Shown here: positions 45,228-54,301 of the stretch, piece by piece
Numbering within the stretch: the stretch's first letter is position 1
Layout: the number at the start of each line of letters is the position of its first letter
Assembly (NCBI RefSeq): GCF_004564355.1
Contig: NZ_CP038266.1
Span: forward strand, 2,790,001 to 2,854,000
Length of the DNA stretch: 64,000 bases
Direction of reading: 5' to 3'
Origin: Microbacterium wangchenii
GTDB lineage: Bacteria > Actinomycetota > Actinomycetes > Actinomycetales > Microbacteriaceae
The notes under the pieces: model-generated
Seen by the model: only the letters and a program-made list of their open reading frames with translations
Told to the model about the DNA's origin: nothing
Database searches by the model: none
Position numbers and translations under genes: made by a program

Positions 45228-46415
45228 GTGCGAGGCTCGATCGGCGAGGTGTTCCGCGCCTTCCTGAAGCTGGGGCTGACGTCCTTCGGCGGCCCCATCG
45301 CCCACCTGGGCTACTTCCGCGAGGAGTTCGTCGCGCGGCGCCGCTGGCTCGACGACGCCGGGTACGCCGATCTGGCCGCGCTGAGCCAGTTCCTCCCCGG
45401 CCCTACCTCGAGCCAGGTGGGATTCGCCCTCGGCCTGATGCGGGCCGGCGTCGGGGGCGCGTTCGCCGCCTTCGCCGCCTTCACGCTGCCCTCCGTCGTG
45501 ATCATGGTGGCGCTGGCTGCCGGCGCTGCGGTGCTGTCCGGGCCGATCGCCGCCGGCGTGGTGCACGGACTCACCCTCGTCGCCGTCGCGATCGTCGCGC
45601 ACGCGGTGTGGGGGATGGCACGCACCCTCGCCCCGGACCCGCGGCGAGCCACCATCGCCGCGGGGGCCGCGCTGCTCGCCCTGGTCCCCGGCGGGTCGGC
45701 CGGGCAGCTCCTCGCGATCGCGCTGGGCGCTGCGGCGGGGTTGCTGCTGTGCCGGGGGCTGCCCCGCACCGCCCCCGCCTCGCCGCCGATCCGGGTGCCG
45801 CACGCGGCGGGCGTGGCGTGCCTCGCGGCGTTCGCCGTCCTCGTGGTGGCGCTGCCGCTGCTGGCAGTCGCGACCGGCGCGGGTGGCGTCGCGCTGTTCG
45901 ACGCGTTCTTCCGCGCCGGCTCCCTCGTCTTTGGCGGCGGCCACGTCGTCCTGCCCCTGCTGGAGACGGCGGTCGTCGGCAGCGGCTGGCTCGGCGCGGA
46001 TGCCGTGCTCACCGGCTACGGCGCCGCCCAGGCGCTGCCCGGGCCGCTGTTCACCTTCGCCGCCTACCTGGGCGCCCTCGTCGACGTCGGCCCGGGTGGC
46101 GTCCTGGGTGCGGGCCTGGCCACCGCCGCGATCTTCCTTCCGGGGCTCCTCCTGCTGGTGGGGGTGCTGCCGTTCTGGAGCGCGATGCGACGGCGCACGT
46201 GGACCGAGCCGCTGCTGCGCGGGGCGAATGCCGCCGTCGTGGGGATCCTCGGCGCCGCCCTGTATACGCCGTTGTTCACCACGGCCATCGGCGGCGCCGA
46301 TGACTTCGCGCTCGCGCTCGGATGCTTCGTGCTGCTGTCGGCGTGGCGTTGGCCGTCGTGGGCCGTCGTTCTGGTCGGCGCAACCGGCGGTCTCGCCCTC
46401 GCGCTGGTGCCCTGA
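45228..46415 (+). CDS. chrA: Chromate transporter ChrA (two-domain)
   Basis: This 395-residue membrane protein has two duplicated CHR domains, one with GLTSFGGPIAHLGYFREEFV (residues about 15-34) and the other with FGGGHVVLPLLE (about 233-244). The Q-x-LPGP motifs (LSQFLPGPTSSQ and AAQALPGPLFTF) follow each. This is the long-chain ChrA form that extrudes chromate from the cytoplasm. The GTG at 45228 is chosen because VRGSIGEVFRAFLKLGLTSFGG matches the family N-terminus; a GTG at 45249 is possible. There is no strong ribosome-binding site. It converges with the next gene at 3 bases. Confidence 0.93.
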   Translation: MRGSIGEVFRAFLKLGLTSFGGPIAHLGYFREEFVARRRWLDDAGYADLAALSQFLPGPTSSQVGFALGLMRAGVGGAFAAFAAFTLPSVVIMVALAAGAAVLSGPIAAGVVHGLTLVAVAIVAHAVWGMARTLAPDPRRATIAAGAALLALVPGGSAGQLLAIALGAAAGLLLCRGLPRTAPASPPIRVPHAAGVACLAAFAVLVVALPLLAVATGAGGVALFDAFFRAGSLVFGGGHVVLPLLETAVVGSGWLGADAVLTGYGAAQALPGPLFTFAAYLGALVDVGPGGVLGAGLATAAIFLPGLLLLVGVLPFWSAMRRRTWTEPLLRGANAAVVGILGAALYTPLFTTAIGGADDFALALGCFVLLSAWRWPSWAVVLVGATGGLALALVP

Positions 46416-46418
46416 CCG

Positions 46419-46823
46419 TCAGGCGACCCGCGGGCGCATCACCATGCGCGCCGTGGCAAGGGACACCGCCCCGAACGCGGCGGACAGGACCCCTTCCAGC
46501 GGGGCCGCGCCCACCGTCAGCAGACCACCCAGGTGGGGATCCACCAGAGTGCATCCCGCGAACGCGAGACCAGCGGCGCCGACCACCAGGAGGGCGCGGC
46601 TCATGGCGGCGGCGCTCTCGCGCAAGACCGCTGTCCCCAGAAGCACGGCGCCGACGGCCCGCAGCACGTCGAGCGGCGGGTCCGAGCTGAGCAGCCCGAG
46701 GAGGATGGTCGCGCCGGGAAGGAGACCGGCGAACGCCGCTGTCGCAAGCAGCGCAGCCTGCGCTGCCGCGACGCGCCGGGCGATCCGCCGGCGCAGCGCG
46801 TCGGGGTGCGCCGCTTCGGTCAT
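46419..46823 (-). CDS. Small hypothetical membrane protein
   Basis: This 134-residue protein has four probable hydrophobic helices (for instance AALLATAAFAGLLPGATILLGLL) and no recognised motif. Its ATG overlaps the stop of the metallo-hydrolase gene by one base (TGATG), so the two are co-expressed. The role cannot be inferred. Confidence 0.7.
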   Translation of the reverse strand: MTEAAHPDALRRRIARRVAAAQAALLATAAFAGLLPGATILLGLLSSDPPLDVLRAVGAVLLGTAVLRESAAAMSRALLVVGAAGLAFAGCTLVDPHLGGLLTVGAAPLEGVLSAAFGAVSLATARMVMRPRVA

Positions 46824-47581
46824 CAGTCGATCCCCACCGCCCGCGCGTGGGCCGCGGCATCCGCTGCGCCCTGGCGGAACGGCTCGCCGTGACCGGGCAG
46901 GACGACGCCTGCCGCCGTGGCGGCGAGCGCGTCGAGGGCGGCGAGAGCGGCATCGGCGTCGGCCGTTGCGGCACGGGCGACGACCCGGGGACCGGTTCGC
47001 CCCGTGTACGGGTCATAGGTGACCAGCGCGTCGCCGGAGAAGAGCAGACCGCGGTCGGGGAGATGGAACGCGCAGTGGCCGTAGGTGTGGCCGGGGGACG
47101 CGACCGGGATCAGCCCGCCCGGCAGGGGCGGCACCTCCCCCGGACGCACGTCTCCCTGGGCGTCGATTCCGTGCACGCCGAGCGCTCCGGCCGCCACCAT
47201 GCGGGCCAGCACGGGCAGCGCGCCGGGGTAACGCACGGGGTAGGTGAGACGTGGTCGCTCGTGGGCGTAACGGTACGGATGGCGTGCGAGGGCGACGTCC
47301 TTGTCGTGCACGTGCACGGGGACGTGGTGGTCGTGCCACAGCCGATCGCACATGCCGACGTGATCGAAGTGCCCGTGCGTGAGGTACACCGCCGCCAGGT
47401 CGTCGGGAGCTCGCCCGATCGAGGAGAGCGCGTCCCGCAGCAGCGGCCACGTGCGGGGCAGGCCGGCGTCCACGAGCACCGGCCCGTCGTCCGCGTCGAT
47501 GAGGTAGCAGTTCACCGCGGCACGGCTGATGCGGAGCACCCCCTCCGCGACGGGGAAGACACCATCGGGGTTACGCGTCAT
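46823..47581 (-). CDS. Metallo-beta-lactamase-fold hydrolase
   Basis: This 252-residue cytoplasmic protein has the zinc-binding THGHFDHVG (HxHxDH) at about residues 74-82, a further PGHTYGHCAFHLPD and LLFSGDALVTYDPYTG for the second metal, and PGHGEP at the end. This is the glyoxalase II-like group whose members hydrolyse thioesters, lactones or phosphates; the substrate is not evident. The ATG at 47581 gives a normal N-terminus. It is divergent from the SDR gene at 47739. Confidence 0.88.
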   Translation of the reverse strand: MTRNPDGVFPVAEGVLRISRAAVNCYLIDADDGPVLVDAGLPRTWPLLRDALSSIGRAPDDLAAVYLTHGHFDHVGMCDRLWHDHHVPVHVHDKDVALARHPYRYAHERPRLTYPVRYPGALPVLARMVAAGALGVHGIDAQGDVRPGEVPPLPGGLIPVASPGHTYGHCAFHLPDRGLLFSGDALVTYDPYTGRTGPRVVARAATADADAALAALDALAATAAGVVLPGHGEPFRQGAADAAAHARAVGID

Positions 47582-47738
47582 GGGCAACACTGTGCGGGAG
47601 GTGGTGGCGCGGCGCGGACGGGGTTGCCTCCGGCCACCCGTCCTGGTACTCGCCCGGGTGCCGCATCCGCAGCCTGTCAACCCTCTCCGCCCGCGCGGGA
47701 TCAGCGCCGTACGGTCGCGGTCGATGAAGGAGGAACGG

Positions 47739-48695
47739 ATGGGACAGCGCGGACGGGTCGTGGTCGTCGTGGGTGCCTCGCGAGGGATCGGGCGCGCCGT
47801 CGCCTACCGGCTCGCCCGCCGTGGCGACCGCCTGGTGGTGGTCGCGCGCGACGAGGAGGCGCTGGCCCGGACGGCCGAGCACTGCCGTGCGCTGGGGGCG
47901 CAAGTCCTCGCCGTGCCAGCCGATGTGACGGACTCCGATGCCCTCGGCTCCGTCGTCCGCAGCGCGGTGGAGCGTTTCGGGCGGATCGACGTGTGGATCG
48001 GCGTCACCGGGGTGCTGGCGTACGGAACGGTCGAGCAGACGCCCACCGCCGTGTACCGACGGGTCCTGGAGACGAACCTGATCGCCCAGATCGACGGGGT
48101 CCGCCGGGTACTCCCCGTCTTCCGCGCGCAGGGGTCGGGGCGCATCATCCTGATCGGGTCCCTGTACTCGCGCGTGACGGCGCCGTACGTCTCGGCGTAC
48201 GCCGCGAGCAAGTTCGGCCTGCTCGGTTTCGCCGGCTCGCTCCGGCAGGAGCTGCTGGATGCACGGGGAATCGACGTGCGCGTGATCATCCCCGCCACGA
48301 TCGACACCGCCGTCTACCAGCGCGCGGCGAACCTCACCGGTCGCGTGCCGCGCCCCATCCCGCCGGTGGTGTCGCCGTTCCGGGTGGCACGGGCCGTCGA
48401 GAGGTCGACGCGGGGCCGGGGGGCGCCGGTGATGCCGGTCGGCCGGGTGCAGTCCGCGCTGATCCCCTTCTCGGCGGCGTTCCCCCGCGTGTTCGACCAC
48501 GTGGTGCGCCTGTCCATGGAGACCCTCGGTCTCACCCGCCGCCCGGCCGACGACACCCTGGGAACGCTCGATCGGCCGCACCATGACGCCGGACGCGTGA
48601 CGGGCGGATGGCGCTCGCCCGGGCTGCGCGCCGGGCTGGTCGCTCTGGCCCTCGCCGGCGCCGCCGCCCTGGCGGGCCGACGGCGCCGGCAATGA
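47739..48695 (+). CDS. Short-chain dehydrogenase with C-terminal membrane anchor
   Basis: This 318-residue SDR has VGASRGIGRAVAYRLARRG for NAD(P) binding, the less usual VTG in place of NNAG (GVTGVLAYG), catalytic Ser in IGSLYS and YAASK. The tail ends in a hydrophobic helix and a terminal RRRRQ, suggesting a membrane anchor facing the cytoplasm. AAGGAGG precedes the ATG at 47739. The substrate is unknown; a lipid or quinone is possible but not shown. Confidence 0.85.
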   Translation: MGQRGRVVVVVGASRGIGRAVAYRLARRGDRLVVVARDEEALARTAEHCRALGAQVLAVPADVTDSDALGSVVRSAVERFGRIDVWIGVTGVLAYGTVEQTPTAVYRRVLETNLIAQIDGVRRVLPVFRAQGSGRIILIGSLYSRVTAPYVSAYAASKFGLLGFAGSLRQELLDARGIDVRVIIPATIDTAVYQRAANLTGRVPRPIPPVVSPFRVARAVERSTRGRGAPVMPVGRVQSALIPFSAAFPRVFDHVVRLSMETLGLTRRPADDTLGTLDRPHHDAGRVTGGWRSPGLRAGLVALALAGAAALAGRRRRQ

Positions 48696-48696
48696 G

Positions 48697-49221
48697 TCAC
48701 GCCCCGACGTAACCCTCCCGTTGGGTGGTCTCATCCGCGACGCGCACGCCCCATCGGTAGGAGAGCTTTCCGCCGAGCCATCCGGAGAACCCGAGAACGA
48801 GCAGAGCGGCCGCCGTGATCGCCAGCGCCCACGGCGAGATGTCGTCTCCGACGGCGAAGCGGATCACCAGCACCACGGCGAACAGCACGATCGCGCCCGC
48901 GTTGAGCGTCGCGTGCAGGAGCGCCGTATGGCGCGCCGGAGTGCCGCGGGGGATGCGCGACAGATCCAGCAGTCCGAACACGACCGCCACGAGTGCGCCG
49001 GCCAGCCCGATGATCACCAGAACGCGGGCACCGATGGCGTAAGGCGCGGGGTTCTCGGCGAAGAGCCCGAGCAGATCGAACACGAGAGTCGCCGTCCAGG
49101 CGCCGATGGGGATGGTCACCGCGATGGGGTGGAACGGATGGCCGTAGGGCCCGGCGAGCGGACTGCGCGGGACCTTCGCACTCCGCATCGCCGGGTAGGC
49201 CGTATCGGGCGAGGATTTCAT
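48697..49221 (-). CDS. DUF2231 family membrane protein
   Basis: This 174-residue protein has the GPYGHPFHPIAVTIPIGAW signature and four hydrophobic helices of DUF2231. The family is often found with catalases, oxidases or other stress genes; its function is not established. Its ATG overlaps the Mn-catalase stop (ATGA). The SDR gene converges 1 base away. Confidence 0.85.
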   Translation of the reverse strand: MKSSPDTAYPAMRSAKVPRSPLAGPYGHPFHPIAVTIPIGAWTATLVFDLLGLFAENPAPYAIGARVLVIIGLAGALVAVVFGLLDLSRIPRGTPARHTALLHATLNAGAIVLFAVVLVIRFAVGDDISPWALAITAAALLVLGFSGWLGGKLSYRWGVRVADETTQREGYVGA

Positions 49222-50099
49222 TCCTTGTGCAGCGCGTCCTGGGCGCGGCCGGCGAGCTTCTCCATCGTGTTGGGCAGCTCGGTCGTGCCGTAGAAGCGCG
49301 AGTCGGGGTGCGTGGGAGGCGGCATCGGCACCTGCGACTGCGGCTCGGCGACATAGGTGAACTCGCCCTTGCCGTCCGGCGTGGGACCGGAGGCCCACCG
49401 GCCTTCGGCTGCGGCCTGACCGTCGGAGAAGTTGAGGTACTGGTACGACACGGTCCGATCCTCCTTCTCGAGCGGGAAGTTGCTCGGCACGGGGAGCGAC
49501 TCGAGGCCCTCCTCCTGCAGCTCCGCGGCGGCGGCCAGCCACTGGTTCTGGTGCATGGTGTCGCGGGCCAGGAGGAACGCGAGAAGGTCCCGCACGCCGT
49601 GATCGTCGGTCATGTGGTAGAGCCGCGCGACCTGCACGCGCCCCTGCATCTCGGCGTTCGCATTGGCCTGGAAGTCGGCCAGGAGGTTGCCGCTGGCGGT
49701 GATGTAGCTGCCCTGCCACGGGTTGCCCATGCTGTCGACCGGCCGCGCGCCGGCGCCCGCGACGATGCCGTGCTGGATGTCGGTGCCGCCGATCACCGCG
49801 GCGACGGTGGGGTCGTCCTGCACGGCCTCTTCGGTGATGCCCAGCGGCGACTTCTCCAGCAGCTGCGCGATCATGACCGCGAGCATCTCCACGTGCCCCA
49901 TCTCCTCCGCTCCGATGCCGAAGACGAGGTCGCGGTACTTGCCCGGGATGTGCATGTTCCATGCCTGGAACTGGTACTGGAGGGCGACGGTGATCTCACC
50001 GTACTGTCCGCCCAGGACCTCCTGGAGTTTGCGTGCGTAGACCGCATCCGGCTTGTCGGGCGTGGCCTTGTGCTGCAGCTCTTGCCGGTGGAAGTACAT
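49218..50099 (-). CDS. Manganese-containing catalase family protein
   Basis: This 293-residue cytoplasmic enzyme would break down hydrogen peroxide at a dinuclear Mn site. The four-helix-bundle ligands are seen in LGGQYGEITVALQYQFQAWNM (Glu near residue 35), GAEEMGHVEML (Glu/His near 67-71), and later NANAEMQGRVQVARLY and ARDTMHQNQW with Glu and His. The length is normal. GGAGAGG lies before the ATG at 50099. It is co-transcribed with the DUF2231 gene and divergent from the heme-oxygenase-like gene. Confidence 0.92.
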   Translation of the reverse strand: MYFHRQELQHKATPDKPDAVYARKLQEVLGGQYGEITVALQYQFQAWNMHIPGKYRDLVFGIGAEEMGHVEMLAVMIAQLLEKSPLGITEEAVQDDPTVAAVIGGTDIQHGIVAGAGARPVDSMGNPWQGSYITASGNLLADFQANANAEMQGRVQVARLYHMTDDHGVRDLLAFLLARDTMHQNQWLAAAAELQEEGLESLPVPSNFPLEKEDRTVSYQYLNFSDGQAAAEGRWASGPTPDGKGEFTYVAEPQSQVPMPPPTHPDSRFYGTTELPNTMEKLAGRAQDALHKE

Positions 50100-50253
50100 C
50101 GTGTGTCCTCTCCGCGCCGACGGGGGTGGCTGGGAGGCCGGGCGGCGCCTGCCCACGAAACGGCCGATGCCGCGGATCCTCACGGGGGTTGCCTTGCGCG
50201 CCCTCTCCGTGCACAATCAGCGCCCGGACCGGAGTGGCTCACCCGCCGACGAT

Positions 50254-50263
50254 TGTCAAGGGC
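50254..50263 (+). promoter_or_regulatory. Shared TGTCAAGGGC motif upstream of the heme-oxygenase-like gene
   Basis: The decamer TGTCAAGGGC occurs 62 bases before the gene start at 50326 and an identical copy occurs at 55314-55323, 55 bases before the small acidic gene at 55379. A shorter TGTCAA copy lies at 47675-47680, 58 bases before the SDR gene at 47739. Constant spacing suggests a common promoter or activator element; no regulator is assigned. Confidence 0.4.
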
Positions 50264-50325
50264 ACCCGGCACCCGCACCGGGCGGGGGAAAGTGGAAGGG
50301 TCTCACCCTGCAGAACGGAGTGCCT

Positions 50326-51366
50326 GTGACCGTCGTCGATCTCGCCCCATCGGCCGTGGGGGTCCCCTTCTCCCCGCGAGGCCCGCTCAGCGACGCCGTC
50401 CTGCGCGCCCTGGCCGGCGACGGCCAGGCAACCGGGCACGTCGCCGCCGCCGCGGATGCCCTGGGCCGCGCCGAGGACATCGCGCGTGACGACGACATCC
50501 AGCTGGCGCTGTTCGCCCTGTACGCATCGGCGTACGGGTCGATCGACGGCTTCTCCGCGGATGTGGAGTGGGACCCGGAGCTGGTGCGGACGCGACGGAT
50601 GCTGGAGCAGGCGTTCGAGGCGGAACTGCGCTCGAGCGTGCCGGTGCCTGCGCTTCCCGAGCCCACCGCCGACGCCGTGGCACGGCTGCTGTTCGAGATG
50701 ACCTCCGCCGACACCGGACCGAGCCTGTCCCGGCACCTCTTCCGCAAGGCCACTCGCGAGCAGGCCCAGGAGTTCCTCATCCAGCGCTCGATCTACACGC
50801 TACGCGAGGCCGACCCGCATTCGTGGGCGATCCCCCGGCTGCGGGGCCGGGCGAAAGCTGCCCTCGTCGAGATCCAGTCCGACGAGTACGGCGGAGGCCG
50901 GCCCGAGCGGATGCACGCCGCCATGTTCGCCGCATCCCTTCGTGGCGCAGGGCTGGATGACGCCTATGGCGCGTACGTCGATCGGGTGCCGGCGATCACC
51001 CTCGCCTCGCACAACGCGATGTCGATGTTCGGGCTGAACCGGCGTCTGCTGGGGGCGATCGTCGGCCACCTCGCCGCTTTCGAGATGACCTCCTCCATCC
51101 CCAACAAGAAGTACGCCGACGGGCTGCGGCGCCTGGGCTACGGCGAAGACGTCACGGACTACTTCGACGAGCACGTCGAAGCCGATGCGGTGCACGAGCA
51201 GATCGCCGGCCGGGACATGGCCGGCGCGCTCGCCGAGGACCGCCCCGAGCTGCTGCCCGACATCCTCTTCGGCGCATCGGCGTGCCTCGTCGTGGACGGC
51301 TGGGTGGGCGCGCACATGCTGGACGCGTGGGAGCGGTCGGAGTCATCGTTGCGGGAACCGGCATGA
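50326..51366 (+). CDS. Iron-containing redox enzyme, heme-oxygenase-like diiron fold
   Basis: This 346-residue all-helical protein has the ligand pattern of the heme-oxygenase-like diiron/monoiron enzymes: ALVEIQSDEYGGGRPERMHA, then GHLAAFEMTSSIPNKKYADG and DEHVEADAVHEQIAG. Relatives include UndA, SznF and BesC, which oxidise fatty acids or amino acids; which reaction this one does cannot be read. GGAG lies 5 bases before the GTG at 50326, with GTG at 50320 an alternative. It starts a tight three-gene operon with a CDGSH protein and a glycosyltransferase. Confidence 0.85.
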   Translation: MTVVDLAPSAVGVPFSPRGPLSDAVLRALAGDGQATGHVAAAADALGRAEDIARDDDIQLALFALYASAYGSIDGFSADVEWDPELVRTRRMLEQAFEAELRSSVPVPALPEPTADAVARLLFEMTSADTGPSLSRHLFRKATREQAQEFLIQRSIYTLREADPHSWAIPRLRGRAKAALVEIQSDEYGGGRPERMHAAMFAASLRGAGLDDAYGAYVDRVPAITLASHNAMSMFGLNRRLLGAIVGHLAAFEMTSSIPNKKYADGLRRLGYGEDVTDYFDEHVEADAVHEQIAGRDMAGALAEDRPELLPDILFGASACLVVDGWVGAHMLDAWERSESSLREPA

Positions 51367-51563
51367 CCGACGAGCGCGTGACCATCACCGCGTACCCCGA
51401 CGGTCCGCTCCTGCTCCGGGGCGATGTCGACCTGCGCACTGCGGACGGCGAACCTATTCCCCGAACGCGCCGCACGGTGGCCCTGTGCCGCTGCGGACTG
51501 TCGACGATCAAGCCGTTCTGCGACGGAACCCACAAGGCGGCGGGGTTCCGCACAGACGAGTGA
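51363..51563 (+). CDS. CDGSH-type 2Fe-2S protein
   Basis: This 66-residue protein is essentially one CDGSH domain: CRCGLSTIKPFCDGTHK provides the three cysteines and one histidine that hold a 2Fe-2S cluster. It could transfer electrons or an iron-sulfur cluster to the adjacent metal enzyme. It overlaps both neighbours (ATGA upstream, GTGA downstream). Confidence 0.93.
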   Translation: MTDERVTITAYPDGPLLLRGDVDLRTADGEPIPRTRRTVALCRCGLSTIKPFCDGTHKAAGFRTDE

Positions 51564-52540
51564 ACGCCCCGCAGCGGATCACCGCCGAGTACGTCCTCCC
51601 GCTGAAGTGGAGCGACGAGGCGGGAGTGGCGGAGCTCACCGACTACCTGCACCGGTTGGTGCAGTGGATCGATGTCACCGTGGTGGACGGATCCGATCCG
51701 GATCTGTTCGCCGCGCACGCCGCCGCGTGGGGCGACGCCGTGCGCCATGTCCCGGTCGCCGTGCGTGCGGGCGCGAACGGGAAGGTGCGCGGGGTGCTCA
51801 CGGGGATCGCGGCGGCCCGCCACGAGCGCATCGTGCTCGCCGACGACGACGTCCGGTACGACGCGGCGGCGCTGGCCCGCGTCGTGGCGGCGCTGGCGGA
51901 CGCCGACCTGGTGAAGCCGCAGAACCACTTCCGCCCCCTGCCGTGGCATGCTCGCTGGGACACCGGCCGGACGCTCATCAACCGCGCTCTGGGCGGGGAC
52001 TATCCGGGGACGTACGGCGTTCGCCGGTCGGCGCTGACGGCCACCGGTGGGTACGACGCCGGCGTGCTGTTCGAAAACCTCGAGATGGAACGCACCGTCC
52101 GCGCCGGCGGCGGCCGCGTGCGCGCCCTGCACGATCTCTACGTGGTGCGCCGCCCGCCCTCCATACGCCATTTCCTGGGTCAGCGTGTGCGGCAGGCCTA
52201 TGACAGCCTCGCCCAGCCCGGCCGGCTGGTCGCCGAACTCGCGATCCTCCCCGCTCTGCTGCTCGCCCGGCGGCGGCGGGCGGTACTGGCTGCGCTTGCG
52301 GGCGCGGCGATCGTCATCGGGGAGGTCGGGCGGCGACGCGGCGGCGGTGCGCGCGTGTTCCCGCCCACCGCGGCGCTGTGGGCGCCGGCGTGGGTGCTGG
52401 AGCGCGGCGTGACCGCATGGGCGGCGCTCATCCTGCGTGCGCGCGGCGGTGTGCGCTACGCCGGCGACCGGCTCTCACGCGCCGCCACCTCGAACCGCAT
52501 CCTGCGCGCGCGACACGCGCCCGCACGCGCCCAGTACTGA
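51560..52540 (+). CDS. Glycosyltransferase family 2-like protein
   Basis: This 326-residue protein has a GT-A fold with the metal-binding LADDDVRYD (DDD near residues 95-97), GTYGVRRSALTATGGYD and ENLEMERTVRAGGG for acceptor and catalytic-loop positions. A hydrophobic segment near residues 225-260 suggests membrane association at the cytoplasmic face. The GTG overlaps the CDGSH stop. The C-terminal 60 residues are basic. Donor and acceptor are unknown. Confidence 0.82.
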   Translation: MNAPQRITAEYVLPLKWSDEAGVAELTDYLHRLVQWIDVTVVDGSDPDLFAAHAAAWGDAVRHVPVAVRAGANGKVRGVLTGIAAARHERIVLADDDVRYDAAALARVVAALADADLVKPQNHFRPLPWHARWDTGRTLINRALGGDYPGTYGVRRSALTATGGYDAGVLFENLEMERTVRAGGGRVRALHDLYVVRRPPSIRHFLGQRVRQAYDSLAQPGRLVAELAILPALLLARRRRAVLAALAGAAIVIGEVGRRRGGGARVFPPTAALWAPAWVLERGVTAWAALILRARGGVRYAGDRLSRAATSNRILRARHAPARAQY

Positions 52541-52573
52541 GGCCGTCGGCTCCCCCGGTTGCGCGAGGGCCCC

Positions 52574-53746
52574 TCAGGGCTGCAGCACGACCTTGATGCA
52601 TCCGTCCTCTTTGCGCTGGAAGGTGCCGTAGAGCTCGGGCGCCTTCTCCAGCGGCGCGCGGTGCGTGACCAGCTGCTCGGTGCCGAGGGGGTCGGCAGGA
52701 TCCTCGACCAGGGGCAGCAGATCGTCGATCCACCGCTTGACGTTGCACTGCCCCATCCGCAGCGTCAGCTGCTTGTCGAACATCGTCTTCATCGGCAGCA
52801 GATCGGCGTCGCCGGCGTACACGCCGCTGATCGACAGCGTGCCGCCGCGGCGCGCCATGTCGATACCGGTGTGCAGAGCGGCCAGGCGATCCACGCCGGC
52901 GCGTTCCATCAGCGGGCGGGCGAGGGCGTCGGGCAGCGCGCCGATCGCCTGGTGCGCGAGATGCACGCCGGGGCTGCCGTGCGCCTCCATCCCGACCGCG
53001 TCGATGACGGCGTCGGCGCCGCGACCCTCGGTCACGTCACGGATGCGCTGGAGCGCATCGTCGTCCTCCCACGCCTCCACCCCGAACCGCGTCGCCAGTT
53101 CACGGCGCTCGGGCACGGGGTCGATGCCGATCACGCGGTGGCCGCGGTGAACCCCGATGCGTGCGGCGAACTGCCCCACGGGCCCGAGCCCGAGCACGAC
53201 GAGCGTGCCGTTGTCCGGCAGGTTCGCGTATTCGACGCCCTGCCATGCGGTGGGGAGGATGTCACTGAGGAAGAGGTACCGGTCATCGGGCAGCTCCTTG
53301 CCCACGAGCACGGTGTTGTACTCGGCCAGCGGCACCCGCAGCATGCCGGCCTGCCCGCCGGGGACCTGGCCGTACAGCTTGGTGTAGCCGAAGAGGGCCG
53401 CCCCCGACCCGTACTCGGTCACCTGTGTCGTCTCGCACTGGGACTGCAGGCCGCTGCGGCACATGAAGCAGTGCCCGCACGCGATGTTGAAGGGAACGAC
53501 GACCCGATCTCCGGGCCGGAGCGTCGTGACGTCGGAGCCGACCTCCTCCACGATGCCCATCGCTTCGTGCCCGAGGATGTCACCGGGGTCCAGGAAGGGG
53601 CCGAACAGTTCGTACAGGTGCAGATCGGAGCCGCAGATGGCCGTCGACGTGATGCGCACGATCGCGTCGGTGGGCTCCTGGATCCGCGGATCCGGGGCGT
53701 CCCGCACCTCGACCTTGCGCTTGCCCTGCCATGTCAGTGCCTTCAT
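52574..53746 (-). CDS. Zinc-dependent alcohol dehydrogenase (formaldehyde-dehydrogenase-like)
   Basis: This 390-residue MDR enzyme has CGSDLHLYE (catalytic Cys), GHEAMGIVEEVG (His-Glu), a structural-zinc Cys block CGHCFMCRSGLQSQC and the NAD fold VVLGLGPVGQFAARIG. The extended domain after residue 200 and its ending resemble the glutathione-independent formaldehyde dehydrogenase group found in actinobacteria. The substrate is not certain. It is separate from the preceding operon, convergent with the glycosyltransferase gene. Confidence 0.9.
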   Translation of the reverse strand: MKALTWQGKRKVEVRDAPDPRIQEPTDAIVRITSTAICGSDLHLYELFGPFLDPGDILGHEAMGIVEEVGSDVTTLRPGDRVVVPFNIACGHCFMCRSGLQSQCETTQVTEYGSGAALFGYTKLYGQVPGGQAGMLRVPLAEYNTVLVGKELPDDRYLFLSDILPTAWQGVEYANLPDNGTLVVLGLGPVGQFAARIGVHRGHRVIGIDPVPERRELATRFGVEAWEDDDALQRIRDVTEGRGADAVIDAVGMEAHGSPGVHLAHQAIGALPDALARPLMERAGVDRLAALHTGIDMARRGGTLSISGVYAGDADLLPMKTMFDKQLTLRMGQCNVKRWIDDLLPLVEDPADPLGTEQLVTHRAPLEKAPELYGTFQRKEDGCIKVVLQP

Positions 53747-53872
53747 GCCGTCACCACTCCTCCGCTCGCGCAGGACGCGACCAGCGCGTCCCCACGTTCC
53801 GAGCTTGGCGGGCGATCCGATGCGTCGACCGGGGATTGACAGTCCTGCTGCCGCCGGACTATCGCCGCCCGT

Positions 53873-54196
53873 TCACCCCCATTGCGGCGAGGCGGAACTC
53901 CCCTGAGGCTCGGGCACCACGTACAGCCCGTGGGGCGCGTTGGCGGTGTACATCAGGGCGTCCAGCCACGCGCGGTTGAGGGACGGGGGGCGTCCGCCGT
54001 AGTACTTGAACGCGAACGAAGCCGCCGGATGCATCCACACCGAGCTGCGTCCGCCGCCGGTGGTGGCGTCATCCTTCCATTGGAAGTAGAACGGCTCGCC
54101 GCGTTTGAGCTTGTTCCCGATCACGACCTGCAGATGTGCAAGGACCCGGTCCTCGAAATCGACCCGGACGAGGTCCTCGTAGATGAACTTTCCCAC
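53873..54196 (-). CDS. DUF7882 family protein
   Basis: This 107-residue protein begins with MGKFIYEDLVRVDFEDRVLA and contains FKYYGGRPPSLNRAWLDALM, a combination seen in a small family restricted to Microbacteriaceae and relatives. Databases often mislabel such proteins as DNA ligase-related, but no nucleotidyl-transferase motif (KxDG) is present. The function is unknown. The start is a GTG at 54196. Confidence 0.75.
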   Translation of the reverse strand: MGKFIYEDLVRVDFEDRVLAHLQVVIGNKLKRGEPFYFQWKDDATTGGGRSSVWMHPAASFAFKYYGGRPPSLNRAWLDALMYTANAPHGLYVVPEPQGSSASPQWG

Positions 54197-54301
54197 CGGG
54201 ACCCCTCGCGCTCTGATGCCCTTCCACCTTCGCGCACGGCGCGCGAAGCCCGGCCACGGGGAACCGTTGAGCGCAGGCGCGGGACGGAATGCGAAGCATT
54301 C

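Noticed and set aside
46536..46560. A possible second copy of the dnaX repeat (AGAGTGCATC)
   Set aside because: Only about 10 bases match and the flanking inverted repeats are absent; it is ordinary coding sequence of the small membrane protein.
53873..54196. ATP-dependent DNA ligase, the label often given to this small family
   Set aside because: The protein has 107 residues and no nucleotidyl-transferase motif, so only the DUF7882 call is supported.
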